Below, piece after piece: positions 25,215 to 34,499 of a stretch of 64,000 bases of DNA (positions within the stretch are counted from its first letter, which is position 1; each line of letters starts with the position of its first letter). The notes under the pieces were generated by a model that was given only the letters and a program-made list of their open reading frames with translations, made no database searches and was not told where the DNA came from. The DNA lies in contig NZ_JAGGPX010000016.1 in assembly GCF_018613575.1 (NCBI RefSeq), positions 1 through 64,000 on the forward strand, in the 5' to 3' direction. Both the position numbers and the translations under genes were made by a program. The DNA is from Planococcus sp. ISL-110 (lineage in GTDB: Bacteria > Bacillota > Bacilli > Bacillales_A > Planococcaceae).

Positions 25215-25727
25215 TCAAAGCAAATTCTCTTTTTCTCTTAAAGAAGTGATCAAGATGGGTTGGCTGTTTGAGTTTAATGCCAGTTTCCACGAAATCACAT
25301 CGTCCGCTTTATCGTTGATATGAAGGTTGATCGCAAAGGACTTGAGCCGGTCGAAATCGGGGATTCTGCTACCTGCAAAAACAAATCGTGTCTGTGGATG
25401 CTTGGTGATTTTTTCAAGTGTATTTAAATTGTAAGCATACGACTTCAAATTTCCCAGGTGATCCAATCCGCATGAAATCCCCCCGATTTCATCCGCAAAT
25501 CCATTCATGCTTTCGACAGTGCCTATCTCCAGACTGCCCGACAGCAAAGAAACTGTATTATTTTCGCAATAAGTCACCAGATGAATGGTATTCAGCGCAT
25601 ATGGGTAAATTTTGTTCAAGAAAGGATGTTGCACAATCAATTCATCATTTTGAAACGGCAAATCTCCTCCAACGTCGCGAAGTTCCTCTTCAAACCGAAA
25701 TTCATTCCAGTGCTTTTCTGCTCCCAT
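25215..25727 (-). CDS. Hypothetical protein of the polysaccharide operon
   Basis: The 170-aa protein is soluble with no recognised family. The centre (HLVTYCENNTVSLLSGSL...) and the end (TRFVFAGSRIPDF...) suggest an alpha/beta ligand-binding fold, faintly like DICT sensor domains; this is a weak impression. ATG 25727 has GGGAG close upstream. It lies 21 bases after the EpsC-like gene and ahead of the dehydrogenase, so it belongs to the same transcript. Confidence 0.65.
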   Translation of the reverse strand: MGAEKHWNEFRFEEELRDVGGDLPFQNDELIVQHPFLNKIYPYALNTIHLVTYCENNTVSLLSGSLEIGTVESMNGFADEIGGISCGLDHLGNLKSYAYNLNTLEKITKHPQTRFVFAGSRIPDFDRLKSFAINLHINDKADDVISWKLALNSNSQPILITSLREKENLL

Positions 25728-25748
25728 TTACTCCCATCCTTTCATTTT

Positions 25749-26684
25749 CTATTGCTTAATGATTGAAATAACCAGTTTTCTTGCCTCATCCTCTGAGGCT
25801 GTTTTCAACTGTTTAAGAAGGCGCGCCATTTCTATTTGACTGAGTTCCACCTGTTTTCCGGGTACAGCTCGTATGGTTGCATCTCTTTGCTGAAACAAGC
25901 TTCCTTTACTGGAGTTTGCATTTGGTCTTCCAGCCTGAAGAACATGTTGCGCCGCATAAACAACTGGAGATTTCTGCTCCAACAGAGAATGTTGTTTTTT
26001 GGATAGATGCTTGTCGTCAAGATTTCCAGGTAATTGAACCGTCATGTACCGGGTCAAACTGGTCATTGCGATACTTTCAACGGTCATTTCCGCCAGCCTT
26101 TTCGCTGCTTCCCTGAGATTACGCGGCTTTGATGCATTCTCAGAAGAAACCATTACAAATACACCGATCCGATGGCGGTTTGCAGCTTCAGCGATATTGT
26201 TTGTCCCAAAGACATTACCGTATAACGCTTCGACCGGCTTTTCTTCTGTAACATCAACTTGTTGTTGGCCGGCTGTATGATAGATAATATCCGGCTTATG
26301 CCGCCCGACTATTTCAAAAATCCGTTTTTTATCCTGGACATCTACGATAATAGAAATGATTTCTGTATGCCTTTCCAATAACTTTTGCAGATGATGCTCA
26401 GCTGCGCAGATGGATTTTGGTCCATGTCCGAGCAGTAAAATTTGGGCAGGTTGAAACTGAATCAACTGGCGGCTGATTTCTGTACCGATCAATCCACCAG
26501 CACCGGTCACCATGACGATTTTCCCTGTTAAATGGGGCGCTGGCGGTAAAGCCGCATGCTCCAGTTTTTCTTCGATATTTTCAAATCCAACTAACACGAA
26601 TGTGCGAAAATGGCGAAATACAATAAGAAAAGGCACCAGGGAACGATGAAGAATTTCGAGTAATCGCTGTTTGTCCATCTTCAT
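25749..26684 (-). CDS. Degenerate EpsC/CapD-like nucleotide-sugar dehydratase homologue
   Basis: This 311-aa protein resembles EpsC/CapD/FlaA1 enzymes (about 600 aa in EpsC) but lacks the membrane-spanning half. It also lacks about 100 residues of the catalytic domain. The NAD turn VTGAGGLIGTEISRQL and the LLGHGPKSI and NVFGTNNIAEAA segments are kept. Active-site regions have drifted: AAAHKHVPLME became TAGQQQVDVTEE, and SSDKAVNPANVMGATKR became SSENASKPRNLREAAKR. The substrate-binding FGNVLGSRGSV is missing. It is open and well placed in the operon with AAAGGGAG before its ATG, so it may be a kept pseudoenzyme or a decaying gene. Confidence 0.75.
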   Translation of the reverse strand: MKMDKQRLLEILHRSLVPFLIVFRHFRTFVLVGFENIEEKLEHAALPPAPHLTGKIVMVTGAGGLIGTEISRQLIQFQPAQILLLGHGPKSICAAEHHLQKLLERHTEIISIIVDVQDKKRIFEIVGRHKPDIIYHTAGQQQVDVTEEKPVEALYGNVFGTNNIAEAANRHRIGVFVMVSSENASKPRNLREAAKRLAEMTVESIAMTSLTRYMTVQLPGNLDDKHLSKKQHSLLEQKSPVVYAAQHVLQAGRPNANSSKGSLFQQRDATIRAVPGKQVELSQIEMARLLKQLKTASEDEARKLVISIIKQ

Positions 26685-26717
26685 GCCTTTTCTCCCTTTC
26701 CTGTCGTATCAAACCGA

Positions 26718-27413
26718 TTACTCGTTATAGTTATGATAATAATAATTTTCTTTATTCATCGGATAATTGTTCAAAACAACCCCTAAAATAAACGCTTTCG
26801 CAGTGGCTAAGGAATCGCGCGATTTTTCAACACTTATCTTTTCCGATTTGCCGGTATTGACCACCAGCACCGTGCCATCACATTTATTTGCAAGGATTTT
26901 AGAATCGGTTACAGACAGAATCGGTGGCGAGTCAAAGAGCACGTAATCATACAGTTCCCGCATATCCTCAATCAATTCATCCAATGCATCCGACTCCAGC
27001 AGTTCTGCTGGGTTTGGGGGAATCTGTCCACTCATCAGCAAATCCAGGTTTTGAATGCCGCTCGCTTTTACCGACTGTTTCAGCTTGCCTTTTCTCAACA
27101 ATAAATTGGACAGGCCAATATTGTTGCCGAGCTGAAAAGTCCGGTATAAGGTCGGGCGCCGCATGTCTGCATCGATCAGCAGGACTTTTTTGCCGGTTTC
27201 GGCAAAAACAATGGCCATGTTCGCAGCAGTCGTCGACTTTCCTTCTTCCTTTGAAGCAGACGTGAACAAGATGACTTTCGAATCCACACCGGGAGTCGAA
27301 AAGTTGATATTGGTCCGGATTGTGCGGTATTGTTCGGCTGCGATCGACTGTGGATTAGTACGAGCCACCAATTTTCGCGGCATTAACCTTTTCGTCTTTT
27401 TCATTGTCCGCAT
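26718..27413 (-). CDS. Bacterial tyrosine kinase (CpsD/CapB/YwqD type)
   Basis: The 231-aa BY-kinase controls polysaccharide chain synthesis together with its membrane partner. Walker A' is SASKEEGKSTTAAN, Walker A LLIDADMRRP and Walker B YVLFDSPP. The C terminus carries a tyrosine cluster (ENYYYHNY) for autophosphorylation. It starts at ATG 27413 with AGAAGG 6 bases before, 59 bases inside the upstream Wzz-like gene, so translation of the two is coupled. No partner phosphatase (CpsB/YwqE) is encoded nearby. Confidence 0.92.
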   Translation of the reverse strand: MRTMKKTKRLMPRKLVARTNPQSIAAEQYRTIRTNINFSTPGVDSKVILFTSASKEEGKSTTAANMAIVFAETGKKVLLIDADMRRPTLYRTFQLGNNIGLSNLLLRKGKLKQSVKASGIQNLDLLMSGQIPPNPAELLESDALDELIEDMRELYDYVLFDSPPILSVTDSKILANKCDGTVLVVNTGKSEKISVEKSRDSLATAKAFILGVVLNNYPMNKENYYYHNYNE

Positions 27414-28143
27414 GTAGATCCTTCTCCAATCTGTCTGTTAGATTTAATGGCTTTTCCATTTTTAAATTGCTGTCCACCGGACTGACGACACCTAAAACCT
27501 GAAGTCCCGCCATTTCTTCGATATCCTCTTCAGTGCGGACCGTTGTATTCAATTGTTCCAGAATCAAGGTGATACCCATTCCGAAAACCAAACCAGCGAT
27601 GGCTCCAATGGCCATGTTGAAAACTGGATCGGGACGAATCGGTTTCGGATTTCCAGTTGCATCAGCTGCAGCCAATATACTGACATTGTCCACCTTCATC
27701 ATTTGCTGAATTTCCTCCTGGAAAACCTTTGCAGTCGTATTCGCGATCAATACTGCCTGTTCCATCGAGGAATCTTCAACCGATAAGCTGACGACTTGTG
27801 AACTTTCAATATTGTTGACAGTGACCCGCTCCGTCAACGACTGAACCGTTTCATTCAGCTGCAACTCATCAATCACATTGGCCAAAATTGCCGGACTTTT
27901 AATGATGACATTATAGGTTCCGATTAATTGAAGGTTGGTGTTGATATCCAGGCTGTCGAACTCTTCGCTGCTGGCGGTATTTTGATTGATCAGAATTTGA
28001 GTGGTAGCCTTGTAAACCGGTTTCATGACGGTATAGCTGGCTACAGCACTGAAGACAATAAAAGCCAAAGTGACAAGGATGATTAACGCCTTTCTCTTTT
28101 TCATCGCTTTCAGGAATTTATTCAGATTGAATGTGCTCTCCAT
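27355..28143 (-). CDS. Wzz-family chain-length determinant / kinase modulator
   Basis: The 262-aa membrane protein has two transmembrane helices (about 20-40 and 175-195) around an external Wzz domain. A cytoplasmic C-terminal tail would contact the BY-kinase encoded downstream. It matches CapA/CpsC/YwqC adaptors. ATG 28143 has AGGAGG about 7 bases upstream. It is the first gene of the five-gene operon running to 23808. Confidence 0.92.
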   Translation of the reverse strand: MESTFNLNKFLKAMKKRKALIILVTLAFIVFSAVASYTVMKPVYKATTQILINQNTASSEEFDSLDINTNLQLIGTYNVIIKSPAILANVIDELQLNETVQSLTERVTVNNIESSQVVSLSVEDSSMEQAVLIANTTAKVFQEEIQQMMKVDNVSILAAADATGNPKPIRPDPVFNMAIGAIAGLVFGMGITLILEQLNTTVRTEEDIEEMAGLQVLGVVSPVDSNLKMEKPLNLTDRLEKDLHADNEKDEKVNAAKIGGSY

Positions 28144-28331
28144 AATTAAATCCTCCTAATGTTTATCCTCTATGCTCCTTATCTTAAAATGCGAAGGTTA
28201 AAAGAACGTTAAATAATCTAAAAATTCAATAAATAAAATAATGTATAAATTAAACAACAAAATCGCCTTTTGCTCTCTGCTTTGGTTAGGGCTCGGACGT
28301 TAAGGAGTTTTTCCCGCTTGTCCCCCCACGC

Positions 28332-28368
28332 AAAAAAAGCATCCGGCCCGAGTCAGCCGAATGCTTTT
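28332..28368 (-). terminator. Terminator of the two-component operon
   Basis: On the minus strand AAGCATTCGGC and GCCGGATGCTT pair around TGACTCGG, followed by TTTTTG. The region 28144-28331 is AT-rich and should hold the promoter of the polysaccharide operon; no clear boxes were assigned. Confidence 0.8.
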
Positions 28369-29063
28369 CACTCCCATATGAATTTATAGCCAAACCCTCG
28401 TACCGTCTGGATAAAGATCGGATTGGCCGGGTCTTTTTCAATCTTTCTCCGCAAATTGCTGATGTGTACCTTAACCGTCTGCACGTCCCCTTCGGAATAA
28501 TAGCCCCATACTTGATCGTATAATTGTTCAGCAGTCCAAACGCGGTTAGGTGTCTGAGCGAGCAGCAGCAATAATTGAAATTCCTTATGATAAAGCTTTA
28601 CCGGGGTTCCAGCAATATAAAGCTCGCATGAATCTACATGGATGTGAAGGTCTTTGTATTTCAGGACGGCCAGCTGGTCTTCCTCGCCGCTTTTCCAGCC
28701 ATTTCTCCGAAGAATCGCACGGATGCGGGCTTCCAGTTCATTGAAATCAAACGGCTTGGTGATGTAATCGTCGCCACCGGCTTCGAGTCCTTGAATTTTA
28801 TAGACCAGCTCTTTCCGGTAGCTGACAAACAGGATTGGCAATGTTGTCTTCAACCGAATTTTCTCACATACTTCCAAGCCATTCATGCCAGGCATTTCGA
28901 CATCCAGCAGGATAAGATCCGGCTTTTCTTCTTCCAGCAGCTCCAGGGCCCGAAAGCCGTCTTCAGCCAGTAGGACGCTGTAGCCTTTCTTCAGCAGGAA
29001 CAACCGCATCAATTCACGGATCCCTTCATCATCCTCTACGATCATTACAGTAGCAGCATTCAT
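28368..29063 (-). CDS. OmpR/PhoB-family response regulator
   Basis: This 231-aa regulator has a receiver domain (VMIVEDDEGIRELMR, phospho-Asp in LILLDVEMPG, Lys in YITKPFD) and a C-terminal winged helix (about 130-230) ending TVRGFGYKF. It begins 18 bases after the giant hybrid kinase, its likely partner. It lies just upstream of the polysaccharide operon, which it may control (inference from position). Confidence 0.93.
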   Translation of the reverse strand: MNAATVMIVEDDEGIRELMRLFLLKKGYSVLLAEDGFRALELLEEEKPDLILLDVEMPGMNGLEVCEKIRLKTTLPILFVSYRKELVYKIQGLEAGGDDYITKPFDFNELEARIRAILRRNGWKSGEEDQLAVLKYKDLHIHVDSCELYIAGTPVKLYHKEFQLLLLLAQTPNRVWTAEQLYDQVWGYYSEGDVQTVKVHISNLRRKIEKDPANPIFIQTVRGFGYKFIWE

Positions 29064-29081
29064 CTGGTTTCCTCCTGTCCG

Positions 29082-32000
29082 TTAATGAAAAGTCAGCGGC
29101 AATACAATGATAAAGACGCTTCCCTTCCCCTCTGTGCTATTGGCCCATATTTGTCCTTTATGCGCAAAAATGATTTCCTTGGCAATCGCCAATCCTAGTC
29201 CACTGCCTTTGTAGCCCGCAGAGCTGTCGATTTTGTAGAAGCGGTCGAAAATATGGGGCAAAGCTTCTTTTTTGATGCCGCAGCCATTGTCCGCAATCCG
29301 AATGATCAACTCTCCGTCAGCATCTTCATCGAGCAAGGCATCTTCATTGTTTTTGGCCAGTATTTCTGTGGATAGCGTAATCCTTCCTCTTTCTGAAGAA
29401 GTATGCTTAACGGCATTCCATAAAATATTGGAGATGACCTGATCAAGGCGATCCAGGTCGACAGCCAAAAATGGCTGGTTCAGATCGTCTGGATTTTCTG
29501 TTCCCAAAAATTCGAAAGCCCGGCCACTCTGTGTGGCATCAGACGCCATTGAATCCACAAGCCTTGTCAGCCATCCCTGCAATTCCTTTTCTTCGAAACG
29601 CAAAGTCATATTTCCTGACTTGTATTTGGTTAACTCTACAAGATCCTCTGTGAGGCGTTCCAAAAGCAGGAGTTTTTTATGGATCATATCCAAATATCTT
29701 GGATTGTTCTCTTCAATCAGGCTTTCTTTCACGGCCTGAATATAGCTGTGGATCAGCGTAATCGGTGTTCCCAGTTCGTGCGAAATCGCTGACAGCATTT
29801 CATTTCTGGACTTCTCAATTTCCTGAATTTCATCATTGACCGTCAGCAGGTTCATATTGGTGATTTCAAGTGCCATGGTCCGTTCGTTGACATTGCGTTC
29901 AAGAAAGTAATTCAGGTTGGTGATTTCCTGCGTCAGGCTGCGCATATTCGCCAAGGTCTCGATACGCAGCAAAAACTCTTCTTTATCGCAGGGCTTGACC
30001 AAAAAATCATTTGCCCCTGCAGTAAAGGCATCTTTTTTTTCCCGCAGGCTGTCCACATCTGACAGCATAAGGATCGGCAGTTCCGTCAGCGTATAGTCCA
30101 ATCGAACAAATCGGCACAATTCATCGCCAGACATGTCAGCCAAATAGCCGTCCATCACAATCAGCTCCACCGGCTTTTGTATCAGCAGCTGCATCGCTGT
30201 TTTTCCATCCTCTGCTCCGAATGCCTTATAGCCAGCTGATATTAATTGGCGCAACAGCACCAAACGATTGATTTCCTCCGATTCAACCACAAGAACGTGC
30301 AGATTTTGCTTGAACGGCCGCTGTTTCAATATCGAATCCGCTAGCTGGGAAGCGGTCAATTCCTTGATGCCGGAATCAAAGCCATCCGGAAATTGGACGG
30401 TCTCTTTGTCCCTTTGGATCGGCAATGTAAAACTGAAAATTGAGCCGGTTCCGGCCTGTGACTCAACCTTCAATGAACCCCCTTGAAGTTCGACTAAGTT
30501 TTTGGTGATCCTCAAACCAATGCCCGAATTTTCCGAAGGATTTCCCTGTGAAACATCCCATGCAAATAGGGATGGAATCCGTTCATCCTGTATGCCGATG
30601 CCTGTGTCCTTTACTGAGATTTCCAGTTGATTTCCCAGAACTCGGGCTGAAACGATAATCTCTCCCTCATGAGTATGGTGGATGGAATTATCGACGAGAT
30701 TGTATAAAATCTGTTGGACGCGGTCCGGATCGGCGAGCACTTTTGGCAGAGAGGCAGGGATTGTGTGATAAAGCTTGACGGAGTCGGTCTGTATAAGCGG
30801 CCGGCACAGCGATAACACGGCGTCGCACTGCTGATCGACCGCAACTGCTTCGACATGCAGCTGCAGAGGGGACTGTTTCAATTTTGAAAAGTCAAGAATT
30901 TCATTGACCAGATGCGCCATATTTTTCCCGCTTGCCACCAGATCATTTAATTGGTTCGCCATTAAAGGAGTCATTTTTCCAGCAGCCGATTCCTGAAGTG
31001 ATTCTGCAATGCCAATCATGCCGTAAAGAGGAGTCCGCAAGCCATTTGAGGTAAATGCCAGCAACTCATCTTTCCGCTTGTTGGCGTTTTTCAGCGCTTC
31101 AATTTCTGCCAGCTGCCGTTCTTTTCCTTGGTGCTCCAGCTGCTGGTTCTTTTCGATTTTCATTTTCTCTTTTGCCAGCAGCGCTTTCGCTGTTAACAAG
31201 AGCCCAATTCCACTTGCACCATATACTCCATATTGAATGGTCTTTTCATACGGCAAAATCGCGGCGACAGTGAGAAGTGAAACAACAAATGCAGCTATGA
31301 ATAAAAACAAGGCAGCCGCATAAGGGAACACATGGGAGTTGCCTGTTTTCCAGGTGTGCAGGGCAATGCCAAAAGATAAAGCGACTGATAAGAATACAGC
31401 TGAAGATAGGATTAAACTTGCAATTGGATAAGCGAAAAAAGAAAGCACAATAGCAAACAGCATCAAAACAACCATAGTTTTAACAGCTTTGGAAAGCCAC
31501 CGCAACGGCAGAACCTCTTCCAAAAGCCCTTTTGTGATAAATAAAGTCGCAATGCCGGCTATTCCAAGGAACGCACCTGCAGTTTGTCTGTTCCACCACC
31601 TGATTTCTGTCCATAGCGGGAACAAACTCAATCCGGCCCATGCCGAAGAAACCAGCAAAACTGATAGGGCCAGAAACAGGAGATAAAGAAAGCTTTTTTG
31701 GCGATAGCTGAAAAGCCATTTGATGCAGTATCCCATGAACATCAAGCTCAGTCCGCCCAATAATCCGATTATTGATGTTGTCTGCCGCAACTGTTCACCA
31801 AATGCTTCACTTTCCCAAATTGTCAAAGGGAGATGCATGGCACCCTCGGATTCAACTCTCAAAAAGAATGTGGTTTCCTCTTCATTCAGCGGAAGCAGCT
31901 CGAAGACTGGATCACGATGGGAATAAATCCCTCCCCAATCTGAAATCGCATTTCCTACCGTAACAGCGGAAAGTCCTCCTGAAGGCTCCGGCGAATAAAG

Positions 32001-32372
32001 AGTTGCTTTATCAATCGACGGGTTAGCCAATTCCAGCAGCCATTGCCGATCATCAGACTGGTCCATGACAGTAAAACTGACCCAATACACATCAGAGGCC
32101 AAGCCGCCATTTGGAATCCCCTTTTCATTTTGAGAGAATTTCCAGCTGTATGGCGGCTGAAGCAGTTCATGTATTTCATATATCCCTTTTGTGTCCTCAA
32201 GGATCTGCAGGTGCGTTGCGAGAGGCATCTGCTCCACCTCGGCTGTTAAAATGGCGGCAGTGGGATCACCAGTGTTTGCAATTGTTTTTTCGGAATCAAG
32301 AAAAAAGAAAGAAATCCACAAAGCACAACAAATTCTACCAATAATAGAAGTTCCACGATAGGACTCTTTCAT
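29082..32372 (-). CDS. Hybrid sensor with 7TMR-DISM domain and two kinase cores
   Basis: The 1096-aa membrane sensor has a signal segment (10-25), an outside 7TMR-DISM-type beta domain (about 45-190) and seven helices (about 200-400). Then come a coiled coil, a first HisKA/HATPase pair (about 435-670), a receiver (about 705-820, Asp741) and a second HisKA/HATPase pair (about 855-1095). The first H-box reads TSNGLRTPL: the phospho-acceptor His is Asn443. The second, ISHELGTP, has His865. Both ATPase domains keep their N and G boxes. GAGGTG precedes ATG 32372. The response regulator follows directly. Confidence 0.9.
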   Translation of the reverse strand: MKESYRGTSIIGRICCALWISFFFLDSEKTIANTGDPTAAILTAEVEQMPLATHLQILEDTKGIYEIHELLQPPYSWKFSQNEKGIPNGGLASDVYWVSFTVMDQSDDRQWLLELANPSIDKATLYSPEPSGGLSAVTVGNAISDWGGIYSHRDPVFELLPLNEEETTFFLRVESEGAMHLPLTIWESEAFGEQLRQTTSIIGLLGGLSLMFMGYCIKWLFSYRQKSFLYLLFLALSVLLVSSAWAGLSLFPLWTEIRWWNRQTAGAFLGIAGIATLFITKGLLEEVLPLRWLSKAVKTMVVLMLFAIVLSFFAYPIASLILSSAVFLSVALSFGIALHTWKTGNSHVFPYAAALFLFIAAFVVSLLTVAAILPYEKTIQYGVYGASGIGLLLTAKALLAKEKMKIEKNQQLEHQGKERQLAEIEALKNANKRKDELLAFTSNGLRTPLYGMIGIAESLQESAAGKMTPLMANQLNDLVASGKNMAHLVNEILDFSKLKQSPLQLHVEAVAVDQQCDAVLSLCRPLIQTDSVKLYHTIPASLPKVLADPDRVQQILYNLVDNSIHHTHEGEIIVSARVLGNQLEISVKDTGIGIQDERIPSLFAWDVSQGNPSENSGIGLRITKNLVELQGGSLKVESQAGTGSIFSFTLPIQRDKETVQFPDGFDSGIKELTASQLADSILKQRPFKQNLHVLVVESEEINRLVLLRQLISAGYKAFGAEDGKTAMQLLIQKPVELIVMDGYLADMSGDELCRFVRLDYTLTELPILMLSDVDSLREKKDAFTAGANDFLVKPCDKEEFLLRIETLANMRSLTQEITNLNYFLERNVNERTMALEITNMNLLTVNDEIQEIEKSRNEMLSAISHELGTPITLIHSYIQAVKESLIEENNPRYLDMIHKKLLLLERLTEDLVELTKYKSGNMTLRFEEKELQGWLTRLVDSMASDATQSGRAFEFLGTENPDDLNQPFLAVDLDRLDQVISNILWNAVKHTSSERGRITLSTEILAKNNEDALLDEDADGELIIRIADNGCGIKKEALPHIFDRFYKIDSSAGYKGSGLGLAIAKEIIFAHKGQIWANSTEGKGSVFIIVLPLTFH

Positions 32373-32805
32373 TTTATCACCTCAATTATTCAAATAATCA
32401 GTTATTTAAAGACAATTTTAAGATTTTCAATAGCTTCAGGAAGAAACCCTGCACAAAGCCTTTTGCAGTGAATACACAGAAAACAAGGTATATATAATTA
32501 TATAAATAGACATTTTATGGTTATTTAATAGTATGTATGATTTAACAAAATCATAACATTTTTCATACGAAAAGAAAACTTATTTTATTTCTGAAAATTC
32601 AAATACTACCTATTACCTACTGTATTTTCCATTTTCTTTTACAAATCGTAACTATATTTCCAACTCAACCAAAAAGTTGAGAGCAATTTGATTTGGCTAT
32701 TTATACAATCGCCTGCTTCTGCATCCTTGGCCTGTTGTTCGTTAACCTCTTCCATTGCGCTCGATATTCTCTCGCTCCAGCCTCTGGAAGCCCTTCTTTC
32801 CACAC
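32373..32805. other. Long AT-rich intergenic region
   Basis: The region lies upstream of the hybrid sensor and should contain its promoter. No confident promoter or palindrome was assigned. A short plus-strand frame starting near 32693 has a hydrophobic N terminus but no ribosome site and runs into the diguanylate cyclase terminator. Confidence 0.5.
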
Positions 32806-32834
32806 AAAAAAACATGAGCCTTGTCGGCTCATGT
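32806..32834 (-). terminator. Terminator of the diguanylate cyclase gene
   Basis: ACATGAGCC and GGCTCATGT pair around GACAA, followed by TTTTTTTG on the minus strand. It overlaps the stop codon at 32829. Confidence 0.85.
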
Positions 32835-34499
32835 CGGACTTACTTGAAATGAATTTTTTTCCTGCTGTTTTGCTTTATACATCGCCATGTCTGCACGCTT
32901 CATCATGACAGAAATGGAAACCTTCTCAGCAGGTGCCAGGGCAATTCCCATACTGATGGAAATTTTCAAGGATAAACCCTGCACTTCAATCGGCTCTTTC
33001 ATCACCTGGTATATAGTATCTGCAACTTCTGCCACTTGCTCTTCGGTCTCGGTATCTGCCAACAGAATGACAAACTCATCTCCGCCTAAACGGGCCGCCA
33101 TATTTTCTCCATCTATGCAGCGATTCAACCGAAAACCGAACTCCTGAATGACCGCATCGCCGATTTCATGTCCCCATTGGTCATTGATTTCCTTGAAATC
33201 GTCAATATCAAGAATGAGCACCGCTAGACTTTTTTGGCCTTTTTCGTTCAGCCGCAGCCTCTCAGTCGCATATTCCTGGAAATAGCGGCGGTTCGGCAGT
33301 TCTGTCAGGGAATCAAAATAGGCAAAATGCTTGAGCTGGCTTTCGTAGTCTTTTTGAATCGAGATATCCCGTTCCACCATCACCATATGGCTGAATCTTT
33401 TGTCTTCTCCAAATACGGGTGTGCCGTTGATTTCTGACCAGATCCAGCCCCTCTCCTTGTGGAGCAGACGAACCTGTACCAAATAAGTCGAGGCATTTTT
33501 TGCTGCCTGCTCAAAAGCATCATTGATAATTACGGCGTCCTCCGGATGTACGTTGTAAAAAGGCTTCTGGCCGATGATATGATCTGCCTTAAAACCGAAT
33601 ATATTTTCAGATGACGGAGACACATAGAGATACTGTTTATGATGGTCCATCAATGTGATGACATCATGGACATTTTCTGCAATGATCCGAAAGTTTTTTT
33701 CTCCAGCCTCATAAAGGCTCGCGATTTTGTCCACTTCTGTCATGTCTTTAGCAATCATATAAAATCCGGTGATTTTGCTGTTCACATTGATCGGAATGAA
33801 TTTCACCAGACAGCCGACAGATACGCCTGATTTATTGAAGATCTGAAGGCGGCAATCTTTGATAGTACCCAAAATCGAAAAATGGAAATGTTCTTTTGCC
33901 CTTTCTTTATCTTCGGGAACCACACACTCAATAAAGTTTTTGCCTGCCAGTTCCCTCATCAGAAATCCACTGAGCTTGTAACCTGCAGAATTGCCTCCCG
34001 TAATGCGGCCATCAAAGTCAACGGTGAAAATGGCATCCACATTACTGTCGAATAAAGAGCGGTAACGCGCACTGCTTTCTTCCAGCCGTTCACGGATCTC
34101 TTTACTTTCCAGCTTAGCTATTTTCTCATTGGTGATGTCTTTTACCAGACTAACAATGTGAGTACATTTACCCACCTCATCAAAGAGAGGAGTCAGAAGG
34201 GTTTTGGAATAAAACAGTTTATTGGCAATGGAGTAAAATGAATCCTCGTAGCTCGTGCTTTGGTTTGTCTGAATGACTTTCCCGTACTTTTCATTCAGAA
34301 ACTTCGCCATCATGGCAGAATGGACTTCGTCAAAGGTTTTTCCGATTGAAGCAGGGCTTAATATGGCTTTTTCCATCACTGCCTTGTTAATAAACTCATA
34401 AGTGAAAGAACAAGCTCCATCAACTTTGACAACAAACACCATTTCTTTAATGCCTTCCATTAATACGCGCGCAAAAGATAATGAAGCTGCTTCGTTCAT
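32829..34499 (-). CDS. PAS-PAS-PAS-GGDEF diguanylate cyclase
   Basis: The 556-aa protein appears cytoplasmic, with three PAS-like sensor domains (about 10-130, 140-260 and 265-385) and a GGDEF domain (about 395-550). The active loop is ARLGGDEFVILL, so it should make cyclic di-GMP. The canonical RxxD inhibitory site five residues before GGDEF is absent (an RCID occurs eight residues before), so product inhibition may be weak. No EAL domain. It is a single-gene unit. Confidence 0.92.
   Translation of the reverse strand: MNEAASLSFARVLMEGIKEMVFVVKVDGACSFTYEFINKAVMEKAILSPASIGKTFDEVHSAMMAKFLNEKYGKVIQTNQSTSYEDSFYSIANKLFYSKTLLTPLFDEVGKCTHIVSLVKDITNEKIAKLESKEIRERLEESSARYRSLFDSNVDAIFTVDFDGRITGGNSAGYKLSGFLMRELAGKNFIECVVPEDKERAKEHFHFSILGTIKDCRLQIFNKSGVSVGCLVKFIPINVNSKITGFYMIAKDMTEVDKIASLYEAGEKNFRIIAENVHDVITLMDHHKQYLYVSPSSENIFGFKADHIIGQKPFYNVHPEDAVIINDAFEQAAKNASTYLVQVRLLHKERGWIWSEINGTPVFGEDKRFSHMVMVERDISIQKDYESQLKHFAYFDSLTELPNRRYFQEYATERLRLNEKGQKSLAVLILDIDDFKEINDQWGHEIGDAVIQEFGFRLNRCIDGENMAARLGGDEFVILLADTETEEQVAEVADTIYQVMKEPIEVQGLSLKISISMGIALAPAEKVSISVMMKRADMAMYKAKQQEKNSFQVSPT

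Noticed and set aside
32693-32908. Small membrane protein with a hydrophobic N terminus
   Set aside because: No ribosome site; the frame runs through the cyclase terminator and into its coding region on the other strand.
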